DNA of 64,000 nt from Vagococcus luciliae (lineage in GTDB: Bacteria; Bacillota; Bacilli; Lactobacillales; Vagococcaceae). Under the pieces are notes generated by a model. It had not been told where the DNA came from, did no database searches, and saw nothing but the letters and a program-made list of their open reading frames with translations. This document shows positions 45,047 to 56,300 of this stretch, piece by piece. The stretch is taken from contig NZ_CP102451.1 of assembly GCF_024637875.1 (NCBI RefSeq), positions 1,057,001 through 1,121,000 on the forward strand. Reading direction: 5' to 3'. Made by a program: the position numbers and the translations under genes. Within the stretch, counting starts at the first letter, position 1. The number at the start of each line of letters is the position of its first letter.

Positions 45047-47797
45047 ATGAAAAAGAAAAAAGCATTATGGACATCTACTTTTCGAGAAATGTATCAATCT
45101 AAGGCGAGATTTATCTCAATCCTATTAATTATTATGTTGGGTGTTGGATTTTACGCGGGTATTAAAGCAACAGGCCCTGACATGTTAAATACAGCAGACA
45201 CATATTATAAAGACTATAAATTAATGGATACAAAACTTGTGTCAACAACAGGATTAGAAGACAAAGACATTGAATTAATCAAGGAAGACAAGACTGTCAA
45301 AACAGTTGAACCTTCATATAGTTTAGATGTTCTTACAAAAGAAAATAATCATGTCTTAAAATTAATGTCCTATGAATCTGGAAAAAATGAACTTAACAAA
45401 CCAGTCCTTGTAAAAGGAAAATTACCAGAAAAAGATAATGAAATTGCACTTGATACTCAAGTACAAGACAATCAATATTATAAAATCGGTGATACATTAA
45501 CGATTCAATTGGACGATAAGAAAAGTGTCTCACAAACTAGTTATAAAGTTGTTGGATTTGTGAATAGCCCTATGTATATAGATAAAGTTTCCAGAGGTTA
45601 TACAACAGTTGGTAAAGGAACCATTGACTATTTTGGTTACATAAAAGAAGATGTATTTACATTACCCGTTTACACAGAAGCGTATATTAAATATGTTAAT
45701 ACTGAAAAGACAGCAAGTTATAGTAAAGCTTATAATAACTACTATGATAAAGATGTCAAAAATTTAAAAAATACTTTGAAAAATCGTCCATCAGAACAAC
45801 TAGAAGCAATGAAAAAAGAAGCAAATGAGTCATTAGCTGAAGCTAAAACACAGATAACTGATGGCAAGACACAATTAACAAATGGAAAAAAACAATTAGC
45901 TGAAAAAGAAAAAGAATTAAATGATAATAAACAGTTAATTGAAACAGCGAAACAGCAAGGATTACCTGTAGATGAAACACAGGAAAAAACATTACAAGAA
46001 GCTAGTAATACATTAAATGAAGAAAAGAAAAAAATAGAACAAGAAGAACAAAAATTAGCAGAGTCAAAAGAAGAATTAGCAAAAAATCAACAAACCATTG
46101 ATGACTTAAAAGCACCAACTTATCATTATTTTTCAAGAGAAGATAATCCTTCTTATGCAGAATTTCAAGATAATGCTGATCGGATTTCTTCCATCGCCAC
46201 AGTATTTCCGGTATTTTTCTTTATGATAGCTGCTCTTATTTCTTTAACAACTATGACACGTATGGTGGATGAAAAGCGTGGAGAGATAGGAACACTAAAA
46301 GCCTTAGGTTATACAAATTGGGAAATTTCACAAAAATATATTGTTTACTCTACAACAGCCAGTATTATAGGAAGTTTAATTGGATTGGCAATAGGTTATT
46401 ATTTATTTCCAACAGTTATTTTTGATGCATATGGTAGTATGTATAACTTGCCATCTGTGATTATTACCTATTATCCAAGTTACACCATTCAATCAATTAT
46501 AGTAGCTTTACTTTGTACGTTATTAGCATCACTTCTTGTATTAAGAGTTGATTTATTGAGTACTCCAGCTACATTGATGAGACCAAAAGCACCTAAACCA
46601 GGTAAGCGTATTTTATTAGAAAGAATATCTTGGTTATGGTCTAAATTTAGTTTTAATCAAAAAGTAACGGCTAGAAATCTATTTCGTTATAAACAACGTA
46701 TGTTGATGACAGTCTTAGGGATAGCAGGCTGTACAGCAATGATTTTAACTGGATTTGGATTGAAAGATTCAATAGGTGATATTGTTAATCTTCAGTTTAA
46801 TAAAATATGGCATTATGATGCAACAGTAACCATTAATGAAGATAGTACGACTCAAGAAAAAGAAAATTATGAGAAAATAAAAGCAGATGCTAGTCAGATT
46901 AAAACAAGTTTAAATTTATCTCAAAATAATATGACCGTTGTCAAAAAAGGATACACAAGTCGAGAAGTGACAGTGGATGTTCCGCAGCAAGAGAAGAGGT
47001 TAGCAGAATTTATTACATTCAATGACCGAAAATCTGGTGAAACATACACGTTATCTAATGATGGAGTCATTATTAACGAAAAGTTAGCAAACTTCTTTGA
47101 TGTAAGGGATGGAGATGAATTGACCATTAGAGATACGGACAATAAAGATGTGACGGTAAAAGTTCAAGAGGTTGTTGAAAACTATGCCATGCATTTTGTG
47201 TACATGACACCAAGTTATTTTGAAAAAACATTTAATAAAAAGCCTGAATATAATGTGGAATTGCTGAAATTTGATAAGTCATTAAGTGACAAACAAGAAG
47301 ATAACTTAGCTGATAAATTAATGAAAAGTAATTATGCTGCGAATGTTTCCTTTACCAGTCAAATAGGTAAAACGATGGATGATACGATGTCTAGTTTAAA
47401 TATCGTGGTATGGGTATTAATTATTTCTGCAGCGTTGCTTGCGTTTGTCGTGTTGTATAATCTAACCAATATTAATATATCTGAACGTATACGTGAATTA
47501 TCTACTATTAAAGTATTAGGATTTTACGATAGAGAAGTGACCATGTATGTGTATAGAGAAAATAATATTTTAACTGTTTTAGGGATTTTACTAGGATTTG
47601 TATTAGGGGTCCTTTTACATGGTTATGTTCTTAAAACAGCAGAAATTGATATGATGATGTTTCCGACAACCATTCATCCAATTAGTTATGTGTACTCAGC
47701 ATTACTAACGATTCTATTTTCATTTATTGTCATGTTAATTATGCATCGAAAATTAAAACATGTGGATATGATTGAAGCACTAAAATCAACTGAATAA
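45047..47797 (+). CDS. FtsX-like ABC transporter permease with coiled-coil extracellular domain
   Basis: 916 residues. First membrane helix at about 22-37, an extracellular region to about 250, a Lys/Glu/Gln coiled coil (about 255-355), then three helices with the FtsX signature (EIGTLKALGYTNWEI). A second half repeats the layout: one helix at about 550, extracellular domain, and three final helices with LSTIKVLGFYDREV. Such mechanotransmission pairs export lipids or peptides, or regulate envelope enzymes, from the outer face; the substrate is not apparent. Coupled with the ATPase gene. Confidence 0.9.
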   Translation: MKKKKALWTSTFREMYQSKARFISILLIIMLGVGFYAGIKATGPDMLNTADTYYKDYKLMDTKLVSTTGLEDKDIELIKEDKTVKTVEPSYSLDVLTKENNHVLKLMSYESGKNELNKPVLVKGKLPEKDNEIALDTQVQDNQYYKIGDTLTIQLDDKKSVSQTSYKVVGFVNSPMYIDKVSRGYTTVGKGTIDYFGYIKEDVFTLPVYTEAYIKYVNTEKTASYSKAYNNYYDKDVKNLKNTLKNRPSEQLEAMKKEANESLAEAKTQITDGKTQLTNGKKQLAEKEKELNDNKQLIETAKQQGLPVDETQEKTLQEASNTLNEEKKKIEQEEQKLAESKEELAKNQQTIDDLKAPTYHYFSREDNPSYAEFQDNADRISSIATVFPVFFFMIAALISLTTMTRMVDEKRGEIGTLKALGYTNWEISQKYIVYSTTASIIGSLIGLAIGYYLFPTVIFDAYGSMYNLPSVIITYYPSYTIQSIIVALLCTLLASLLVLRVDLLSTPATLMRPKAPKPGKRILLERISWLWSKFSFNQKVTARNLFRYKQRMLMTVLGIAGCTAMILTGFGLKDSIGDIVNLQFNKIWHYDATVTINEDSTTQEKENYEKIKADASQIKTSLNLSQNNMTVVKKGYTSREVTVDVPQQEKRLAEFITFNDRKSGETYTLSNDGVIINEKLANFFDVRDGDELTIRDTDNKDVTVKVQEVVENYAMHFVYMTPSYFEKTFNKKPEYNVELLKFDKSLSDKQEDNLADKLMKSNYAANVSFTSQIGKTMDDTMSSLNIVVWVLIISAALLAFVVLYNLTNINISERIRELSTIKVLGFYDREVTMYVYRENNILTVLGILLGFVLGVLLHGYVLKTAEIDMMMFPTTIHPISYVYSALLTILFSFIVMLIMHRKLKHVDMIEALKSTE

Positions 47798-47800
47798 TCT

Positions 47801-47836
47801 TTTTAGACAAAGGAGGAAAGTCCTTTGTCTTTTTTA
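47801..47836 (+). terminator. Terminator of the ABC/FtsX operon
   Basis: AGACAAAGGA, loop GGAAAG, TCCTTTGTCT then TTTTTT. Confidence 0.85.
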
Positions 47837-47938
47837 TACCATTTTCGAATATCGGTTGGAAAATATACGATTTTTCTGTTGTTTTGATTGAAATATTGGT
47901 AAACTAATAATAATAAGGTGGGAAGGAGAGTGGGAGAG

Positions 47939-48457
47939 ATGTTTGGAATACAATCAATTGAACAAGTGTATTTTTATATTTTAATTTTTTGTACGATACT
48001 GTCTGTTGTTTTATTTTTAGTCGGTGACATCTTACAGTTTGATGGGCCAATTGATCCAGTATTAATTGTACCTTGGATTGCATTTGTTTCGCTTTTTGGC
48101 TATCTAGGGGAAACGCTATCATCATTAGGTAGTGGATGGGTATTAATTATCGCCATTTTACTATCATCAGTTATTGTATTTTTATTAAACTTTTACATAT
48201 TAATTCCTCTAAAAAATTCTGAATCAACCCTATCTGTATCAGAAAAAACATTAGAAGGAAGAGTTGCGATAGTCATTACGCCAATACCTGTTAAGGGAAT
48301 GGGAGAGATTACCATTAGCAATGTTACAGGTACGATGAGTCGTCCTGCGGCATTTTATAAGGAGCAGGAAACACCAATTAATAAGGGTGAGGAAGTTCTT
48401 ATTATCGAAATTAGGGAAAGAGTATGTTATGTGGTACCATATGTTGAAAATTTTTAA
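47939..48457 (+). CDS. NfeD-like membrane protein paired with flotillin (YuaF type)
   Basis: 172 residues from ATG 47939; the in-frame GTG 47918 would place the ribosome-site sequence inside the gene. Three membrane helices cover residues 12-98, followed by a small C-terminal OB-fold-type domain (LEGRVAIVITPIPVKGMGEI, then INKGEEVLIIEIRERVCYVVPY). Its place 19 bp upstream of flotillin matches the yuaF-floT arrangement of Bacillus, where it takes part in membrane microdomains. Confidence 0.82.
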   Translation: MFGIQSIEQVYFYILIFCTILSVVLFLVGDILQFDGPIDPVLIVPWIAFVSLFGYLGETLSSLGSGWVLIIAILLSSVIVFLLNFYILIPLKNSESTLSVSEKTLEGRVAIVITPIPVKGMGEITISNVTGTMSRPAAFYKEQETPINKGEEVLIIEIRERVCYVVPYVENF

Positions 48458-48476
48458 AATAAAAGGAGAAATGTAA

Positions 48477-49907
48477 ATGAATTTAGGGATTATTGCGATT
48501 GGACTTGTGGTGTTTATACTGATCATGTTATTGATTGTATTTGTATCAAAATATCAAACAGCTAAACCAGATGAGGCATTGATTATTAGTGGGAGCTATT
48601 TGGGAAATAAAAATGTTCATGCAGATAATGAAGGCAATCGTTTGAAAATTGTTCGTGGTGGAGGAGCATTTGTTTTACCAGTGTTTCAACGAAGCAATCG
48701 TTTAAGCTTACTATCTAGTAAATTAGATGTGTCAACACCTGACGTTTATACTGAACAAGGTGTACCAGTTATGGCTGATGGGACATCCATTATTAAAATC
48801 GGATCATCTGTTGAAGAAATTGCAACTGCAGCGGAACAATTTTTAGGTAAAACACGTGAAGAATTGGAAAATGAAGCTAGAGAAGTGTTAGAAGGACATT
48901 TACGTTCGATATTAGGATCAATGACAGTGGAAGAAATCTATCAAAATAGAGATAAGTTTTCTCAAAGTGTGCAAGAAGTTGCTAGTGTTGATTTAGCTAA
49001 AATGGGACTTGTGATTGTGTCATTTACTATTAAAGAAGTTCGTGATAAAAACGGCTATCTTGATTCATTAGGTAAACCTCGTATAGCTCAAGTTAAACGA
49101 GATGCAGAGATTGCTGAAGCTGAAGCAAGCAAAGAAACACGTATTAAAAAAGCTCAAGCAGAAAAAGAATCTCAAGAAGCAGAATTACAGCGCCAAACAG
49201 AAATTGCTGAAGCAACGAAAGAAAAAGAATTAAAATTAGCAGCTTACAAGCAAGAACAGGATATTGCTAAAGCCAAAGCTGATCAAGCCTATAACTTAGA
49301 AAGTGCCAAAGCACAACAACACGTTATCGAACAAGAGATGGAAGTTAAAGTCATTGAGCGTCAAAAACAAATTGAATTAGAAGAAAAAGAAATTCAACGC
49401 CGTGAACGTCAATACGACTCAGAAGTGAAGAAAAAAGCCGACGCTGATCGTTATGCTAAAGAACAAGAAGCACTAGCAGAAAAAGCAACAGAAGTAGCTG
49501 AAGCCGAAGCACAACAATTTAAAGTGGAGGCAATGGCTAAAGCAAATGCTACTCAACTTAGAATGGAAGGTCAAGCTGAAGCGGATGCTATTTTAGCTAT
49601 AGGTGAAGCTGAAGCGAAAGCGAAAGAGCAAATTGCTGAAGCCTTTAAACAATACGGGGAAGCTGCTGTTATGAGTATGATTATTGAAATATTACCTGAA
49701 TTAGTGAAACAAGCAGCACAGCCATTAGGAAATATAGAAAAAATCTCTGTTGTGGATACTGGACAAGGTGGAGAAAATAGTGGGGCAAATCGTGTCACAA
49801 ATTATGCAACCAACCTTTTAGCGTCTACTCAAGAAACACTAAAAGAAACAACAGGATTAAATGTTAAGGATATGTTAGAATCATTTGTCGCAAAAAAAAG
49901 TGAATAA
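48477..49907 (+). CDS. floT: Flotillin-like protein FloT
   Basis: 476 residues. An N-terminal membrane-embedded segment (4-25), an SPFH domain (about 30-190) and a long Ala/Glu/Lys coiled coil rich in EAEA motifs (about 210-385), then a Gly/Asn tail. It scaffolds functional membrane microdomains from the inner face. AAAGGAG precedes the ATG. Transcribed with the NfeD-like gene; a strong terminator follows. Confidence 0.92.
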   Translation: MNLGIIAIGLVVFILIMLLIVFVSKYQTAKPDEALIISGSYLGNKNVHADNEGNRLKIVRGGGAFVLPVFQRSNRLSLLSSKLDVSTPDVYTEQGVPVMADGTSIIKIGSSVEEIATAAEQFLGKTREELENEAREVLEGHLRSILGSMTVEEIYQNRDKFSQSVQEVASVDLAKMGLVIVSFTIKEVRDKNGYLDSLGKPRIAQVKRDAEIAEAEASKETRIKKAQAEKESQEAELQRQTEIAEATKEKELKLAAYKQEQDIAKAKADQAYNLESAKAQQHVIEQEMEVKVIERQKQIELEEKEIQRRERQYDSEVKKKADADRYAKEQEALAEKATEVAEAEAQQFKVEAMAKANATQLRMEGQAEADAILAIGEAEAKAKEQIAEAFKQYGEAAVMSMIIEILPELVKQAAQPLGNIEKISVVDTGQGGENSGANRVTNYATNLLASTQETLKETTGLNVKDMLESFVAKKSE

Positions 49908-49908
49908 G

Positions 49909-49947
49909 AAAAAACACCCTTAGGTATTTTTACTAAGGGTGTTTTTT
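49909..49947 (+). terminator. Terminator of the NfeD/flotillin operon
   Basis: AAAAAACACCCTTAG with CTAAGGGTGTTTTTT, 15 bp perfect, 9-base loop. Confidence 0.88.
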
Positions 49948-50339
49948 GAAAAATAAAATAGTATATTATATAATATTTTTAGTTTTTTTGCTATTTTTTT
50001 GTTTGTTATTTTTTTTAAAGCACATTTATAGAGTATATTTATAATAATTATTAGATTATATAAAAATTAGTTAGTATGAAATGCTTCTTATGTAATTTAA
50101 TAATCAATTTTATTATAAATTATCTATTAAATTAAAAAATAACAAACATAATAAGTAATCCTTTCTCTTTATTAAGAGTTAGATTTTTAATAATTCTCTC
50201 ATATTAATTTGTTTGTGAAAAAAATATTAATATTTGGGTCTTTTTTTACCTATAATTAAGAAAATATTGGTCTAGAGAGATACCTTGATATCTTTATAAT
50301 TATATTTACATAAGTAAAGATTTAAGGGGAGAGGGAAGT
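49948..50339. other. AT-rich upstream region of the giant adhesin
   Basis: About 390 bp of very AT-rich DNA with no coding potential. A weak promoter candidate is TTGATA at 50285-50290 with TACATA at 50307-50312. GGGGAGAGGG just before the ATG is the ribosome site. Nothing else is identifiable. Confidence 0.45.
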
Positions 50340-53300
50340 ATGAATTTAATAAAGGAAAAACAATTTGGTTTTTGGTTGAGCTTGATTTTGATCATACCAT
50401 ATTTTTTACAACCAGTTGTAGCAGTCGCTGAAGGCTTGTCGAAGAGCATAAATGAGACAAGTATTAGCTTAAGAGATTTTAAGTTTGCAGATATTGAACG
50501 ATCAAATCTTTCTAAACTATCATTTAATATAACTAAAGAGAGTGAAGTGAAAGAAGAATTTATCATTAAAAGTTCTGAGCCGTTAAAAAAAATCATAACA
50601 AACAATGGTGAGGAAGGTATTTCGACAGAAATAGTTAATGAAGGGTTTAAATTAACACTGTCTAGTGAAAATAAAAGTTTACTTGATTTTCAATTAGAAA
50701 CAGTAAATGAGAATGTTGATACATGGGTGATTACATTACCGAGTGGGGAAACAAAAGAAATACATAAAGAAACAGCAGAATCATCGCTTAAGAAAGAAGA
50801 AGTGGTTGAAGCTGACAATCCTTCTGAAAATGAGTTGGGTAAAACGATTAACCCGTTAAAAGAAACAAGAGAATTAAGAGAACCAGGAAACATTAAACCA
50901 TTGCTTGATGAGTTGAATGGTGGGAAAAGTTTAATAGAAAGTTTATCTGTAACGCTTGATGGAAAACAGCCACTTCCCCCTGAGGGTATAAGAGCCGATC
51001 AATCATTAAGATTAGCAATTAAGTGGGCAATTCCTGAAGATGTAGCGCAAGAAATGATTGCCGGTGACTATTACGAATTTAAATTACCAGAAGAATTACA
51101 AGTGACACCAAGAACAGGTAATTTAACTGGACAAGATGGTGTGGTTTTTGGTAAGTATAAATTGACTTCAGACGGAACTGTTCGTTTTGAATTTAACGAA
51201 GAAATTTCTCAACACGGTTTTATTGAAGGAGAGTTTATTCATAACCAACAATTAAAAAATATTACTAAACCAGGTAAAGTTGAAATTCGTTTACCTCACG
51301 AACAAGGATTACCACCAGTTGAAGTCTTAGTAAAATCTAATACAGATAGTGTTATTGAAAAAAGTGGACAAGTTGATAAACAATGGGGAGCCAATAATAT
51401 TGATTGGACAATTGATGTAAATAAATCATTATCAACACTTAAAGATGTTAAAGTCGAAGATGTTTTACCAGTAGGTCTATCAACAGAATCGATTAGTGTG
51501 GTTCCGATTGATGTCACATTAGATGGTGAAGTCATAGGTGAAAAAGGTCCAGCTTTAGTTGAAAATATTGATTACGAAGTGAAACAAAATACGGTTATCT
51601 TTTTAAAAGATGTGACACAAGCTTATCGTATTAAGTTAAAATCAAAGATTGGTGTTGAAGCCAAAACACCTAAAGAGAATGAAGAGAGCGTTAGTTTTAC
51701 AAATAAAGCTATTTTACATATTGGAGAGAAGAAAAAAGAGACTTCTGCAACAGTAGAAGCATACTATCATAAAAATTTAACAAAAACAGGTCCCTATCGT
51801 CATGATGACGGTGGACAAGTCTATGAATGGGAAGTAAAAGCAAATTATCTTGAGAACACAATGAAAGCAGGCACAAAAATTCAAGATAGATACAAAGTAC
51901 CAAAAGATGTATCTTATTCACTAGGGCTTGTTCCAAATAGCATCAAAATAGTCACTGTTACGTTTGACGAGAGTGGAGAAGAAGTATATGGTAAGACACC
52001 ACTTTCATCTAATGATTATGAAATAGTAGATAAAAAAGAAGATGGTTTTGATATTGTCTTAAAAAATGATATAAAAACAGCTTTAAAAATTATTTACAAA
52101 ACTAAAGTAGATGGGTATATTTCTGGATCTGAACAGATAGGAAATGACGTGTCAATTGATGGAGAATACACAGAAGGAAGTATAGGGGTCACTGAGAATC
52201 AAAATCTAATCAAATGGCCTGGAGAAGTAAATTATGACGCTAAGACGATTGATTGGGAGCTTATGGTTAATAAAGCACAATACAACATGATTGATTGGGT
52301 GCTGACAGATACTATGTCACCAGGGCAAGAATTATTAGCAGAAACAATGAAAATTCATGAAGTAGGTGGTAGTGAACTTATTGTTAATAAAGACTACAAA
52401 ATTGAAGTCGATGGCCAACAGTTTAAAATTATCTTTTTAGGAGAGTTAGCTAAAGGAACAGATAAGACTTATCGAATTTTCTATACAACTAGTTTTGATT
52501 TAGAAAAAATTGATCAAGGTCATGAAAAGGAACATGAGAATACGTTTTGGAACGAATCTTCACATGATTGGATAGACAAAACTGGAAAAAAACAACATGC
52601 AGAAACAACTAAGGTGGGCCCTAGAATACAAGATCATTTTAAATACAATGGGTCTAAGCATGTTAGCTATAAAATGAAAGATAAAGCTTATGATTGGGTA
52701 GTTGATGTCAATGTAAATCGCCATAAATTAGTAGATGCTGTGGTTGAGGACGTGATAAAAGGGCAACATGAATTAATAGAAGATAGTATCAAAATTTATG
52801 AATTAAAAGTCTATTCAACTAGTGCAACAGATAGAGAAACAGATGTGACATCAAGTGTGACACATAAAGTGATTCAAGAAGGTGACCATAAAAAAATAAG
52901 AATAGAGCTACCAAAAGATAGTATGAAAGCTTACCGGATTGAATACCGTACAACACATGAAGGAAAACTCGTAAAAGATGAGAAAATATCAAATAAAGCT
53001 GTATTTGAAAATAATCATGTGAAGCACGAACTCTCAGCTGAAATTCAGCCATATTTTGCAGGTGAAACCATTCAAAAAACAGGTAAAGTTAACCCAGAAA
53101 ATGGTAATGAAATTATGTGGGATGCTCTTATTAATCCTTCTCAATCACATTTAGAAAATGTTGTTATAACAGACAAACCATCTTCAAATCAAATCTTGAA
53201 TAAAGAGTCTTTTAAATTGTATTCAACAACCATTGAGAATGAAAATGACTATGATATTTATCAAGATAAAGAGTTAGTTCAAGGGAAAGACTTTGAGGTA

Positions 53301-56300
53301 GCAATTGAAACGAATGATTTAACAGGAGAGCAAGTTGTTAAAGTAAAATTAATTGGTGATTTAGCTAAAATTGATACGTCATATATGTTAAAGTATGTCA
53401 CAACGTTAAATAATACAACGGATAGTTCAGATGTAGAGGTGTTTAATAGCATTAAATTAAATGCAGATCACGTTGAAAGTATGAATACAGAAACGTCTTC
53501 TACTGTTATGGTTGTGGATAATGAAGCAACAGCTACGGGTAAAGCGGGTAAAATTCGTATTAGTAAGTATTCTTCGTTTGATAATAAACCGCTTGAAGGA
53601 GCCCATTTTGAGATTTGGAAAACCAATCGTAATAAAGAGAAGAAACAATTATTACGTTCTGGAGTGACTAATAAAGAAGGACAATGGGATTTTGGAAATA
53701 TTCGTCCAGGCAGTTACTTATTAGTTGAAACAAAAGCACCAGATAATTTCTTGATTAGTCCAGAATTAAAAAATGGTCGATTAATTGAGGTTAAAGCACA
53801 AGAAAATATAACAGACATACAAGAAATTAAAGAAGTCAATGATCCAAATGAAGTGGTTGTCACAAAAGTATCTAAAGATGGCAAACCATTATCAGGTGCC
53901 ACGTTTAATTTATTAGATGAATCAAAACAATTAGTTATTAATCAAACGCCTCTTGTATCTGATGAAGATGGACAAATTCGTTTAAGTGAGTTAAAAGAAG
54001 GTACATATTACTTAAAAGAGTTATCTGCTCCATCAGGATATATTAGAAATGATGAATTATTACCAATTTATGTTACAAAAGAAAAAAGCAAGCCATTAAC
54101 ATTTACTAATTATCAAGGTAGTGTGTCATTTGATAAAATAGATGGTCAAACAAATCAACCATTGTCAGGCGCAACGTTTGATATCTTATCATTAGATAAT
54201 CCAGATTTATCTGTAAAAGGAATTACGGGGGATGAAAACGGGCATTTTAATGTGAGTGGTTTAGCTCCAGGTAAATACCAATTAGTCGAAACAAATGCAC
54301 CGACTGGATATGTGCTAAATACTAAAAATATGTCATTTGACATTCCAGAGCACGCATCAACTGAACCAGAAACAATAAACTTAGGACAAGTGAAAAATGT
54401 TAAAGGGTCAGCTAAATTTAAAAAAGTATCAGAAGATGGTCATACATTAAAAGGTGCAACTTTCAGAATTAAAAATAAAGACACTCAAGATGTTGTGATA
54501 GATCAACTGACAGGTAATGACAAAGGTGAATTTGAGATAGAAGGTATTGCACCAGGTGAGTATGTGTTAGAAGAAACGAAAGCACCGATAGGCTATATCA
54601 GAAACACAGAAGAAAAAACATTCTCTATTGATAATAAGGGTAATGGAGAAATCAACTCAACCGATATTGGAAGTATCGTTAATTACAAAGGTAAAATAAC
54701 ATTTGACAAAGTAACGGAAACTGGCGAAAAATTAGTCGGAGCCAAATTCCAAGTAGTAAATAAAGAGACAAAAGAAGTTATCGTAAAAGATGTTGAATCA
54801 GATAATAAAGGCCATTATGTTGTAGACGGATTGGCTCCAGGAAATTATGAGTTAGAAGAAACTCAAGCACCTGAAAACTATATCCGAAACAAAGCTGTTG
54901 TTGCCTTTACTATTCCTGCAGAAACCAATGGGAAACCTGAAGAAACTCATCTATCAGATGTTGTGAACTATCAAGGGGACGTTCATTTCAAAAAAGTTGA
55001 TGAGACGAATCAACCACTAAATCACGCCGAATTTAAATTAAGTGATAAAAACTCAGGAAAAGTCATTAAACAAGATATTAAAGAAGTAGCGCCAGGTGAG
55101 TTTACGATTAGTGGATTAGCACCAGGCGAGTATGTTTTAGAAGAAACAAAAGCACCCGAAAATTATATTTTAAATACAGAACCTTATGAGTTTACGATTC
55201 AAAAAGATGAGTCAGGTAAACCTGTTGTGACTAAAATAGATAACATTGTAAATTATCAAGGCAGTGTCTCATTTAAGAAAACAACAGATAAAGGTGAATT
55301 ATTAGGTGGTGCAGTATTCTCATTAAGAGATGCTAAAACGAAACATGTTGTAATAGATAATATTAAAGAAACAACTAAAGGTGAATTTACACTAACTCAT
55401 TTAGCACCAGGAGATTATGAGTTAATTGAAACACAAGCACCAGAAGGCTATGTGTTAAATACTAAGCCAATGACGTTTAGCATTGATGGTAAACAAAAAG
55501 GTCAACCAAAACAATTAGAATTAGATAATGTTGTAAACTATCAAGGTAGTGTGTCATTTTCTAAAGTAGATGACAAAGGTAACCCACTTTCTGGCGCAAC
55601 ATTTAAATTGTTTAATAAAGATTCAGGTGAAGTTGTAAATAGTGAGATTACTGAGGCAAGTAAAGGACAATTTACTATTACTGATTTAGCACCAGGTCAT
55701 TACTCATTAGAAGAAGTTACAGCTCCAACTGGATTTATTAAAAATAATCAGCGTATTGATTTTACAATAGACAATCAATTAGAAGGTAAACCAAGTGTTG
55801 TTACACTAGACGCGTTTACTAATTATCAAGGTAGTTTATTAATTAAGAAAACAAACGAAGAAGGAACATTACTGCCAAATGCAGTATTTGAATTAAGTCG
55901 TATTATTGATGGCAAACCACAAGTTGTGGCGACAGATTTAACAACAGATTTATTAGGACAAGTATCTGTAACTGGACTAGTTCCAGGTGAATATGTTGTG
56001 AAAGAAGTTAAAGCACCAGTTGGTTATAAAATAAATACGCAAGAGTTTAATGTAATTATTGCAAGCAGTCATTTAGGTATGCCAGAACAGTCTGTCATAT
56101 CAGTTACTGATTATCAAGGTAGTATTCAAATAACTAAAACGGATAAAGAAGCACATTTATTATCAGGTGCAGTATTTGCCATAAGAGACGCTGTTTCACA
56201 CCAAATCGTAAAAAATAACTTAACAACAGATAGTACTGGTAGAGTGATGGTTGGTCAATTAATGCCAGGAAATTATGAATTAGTTGAAACCCAAGCACCA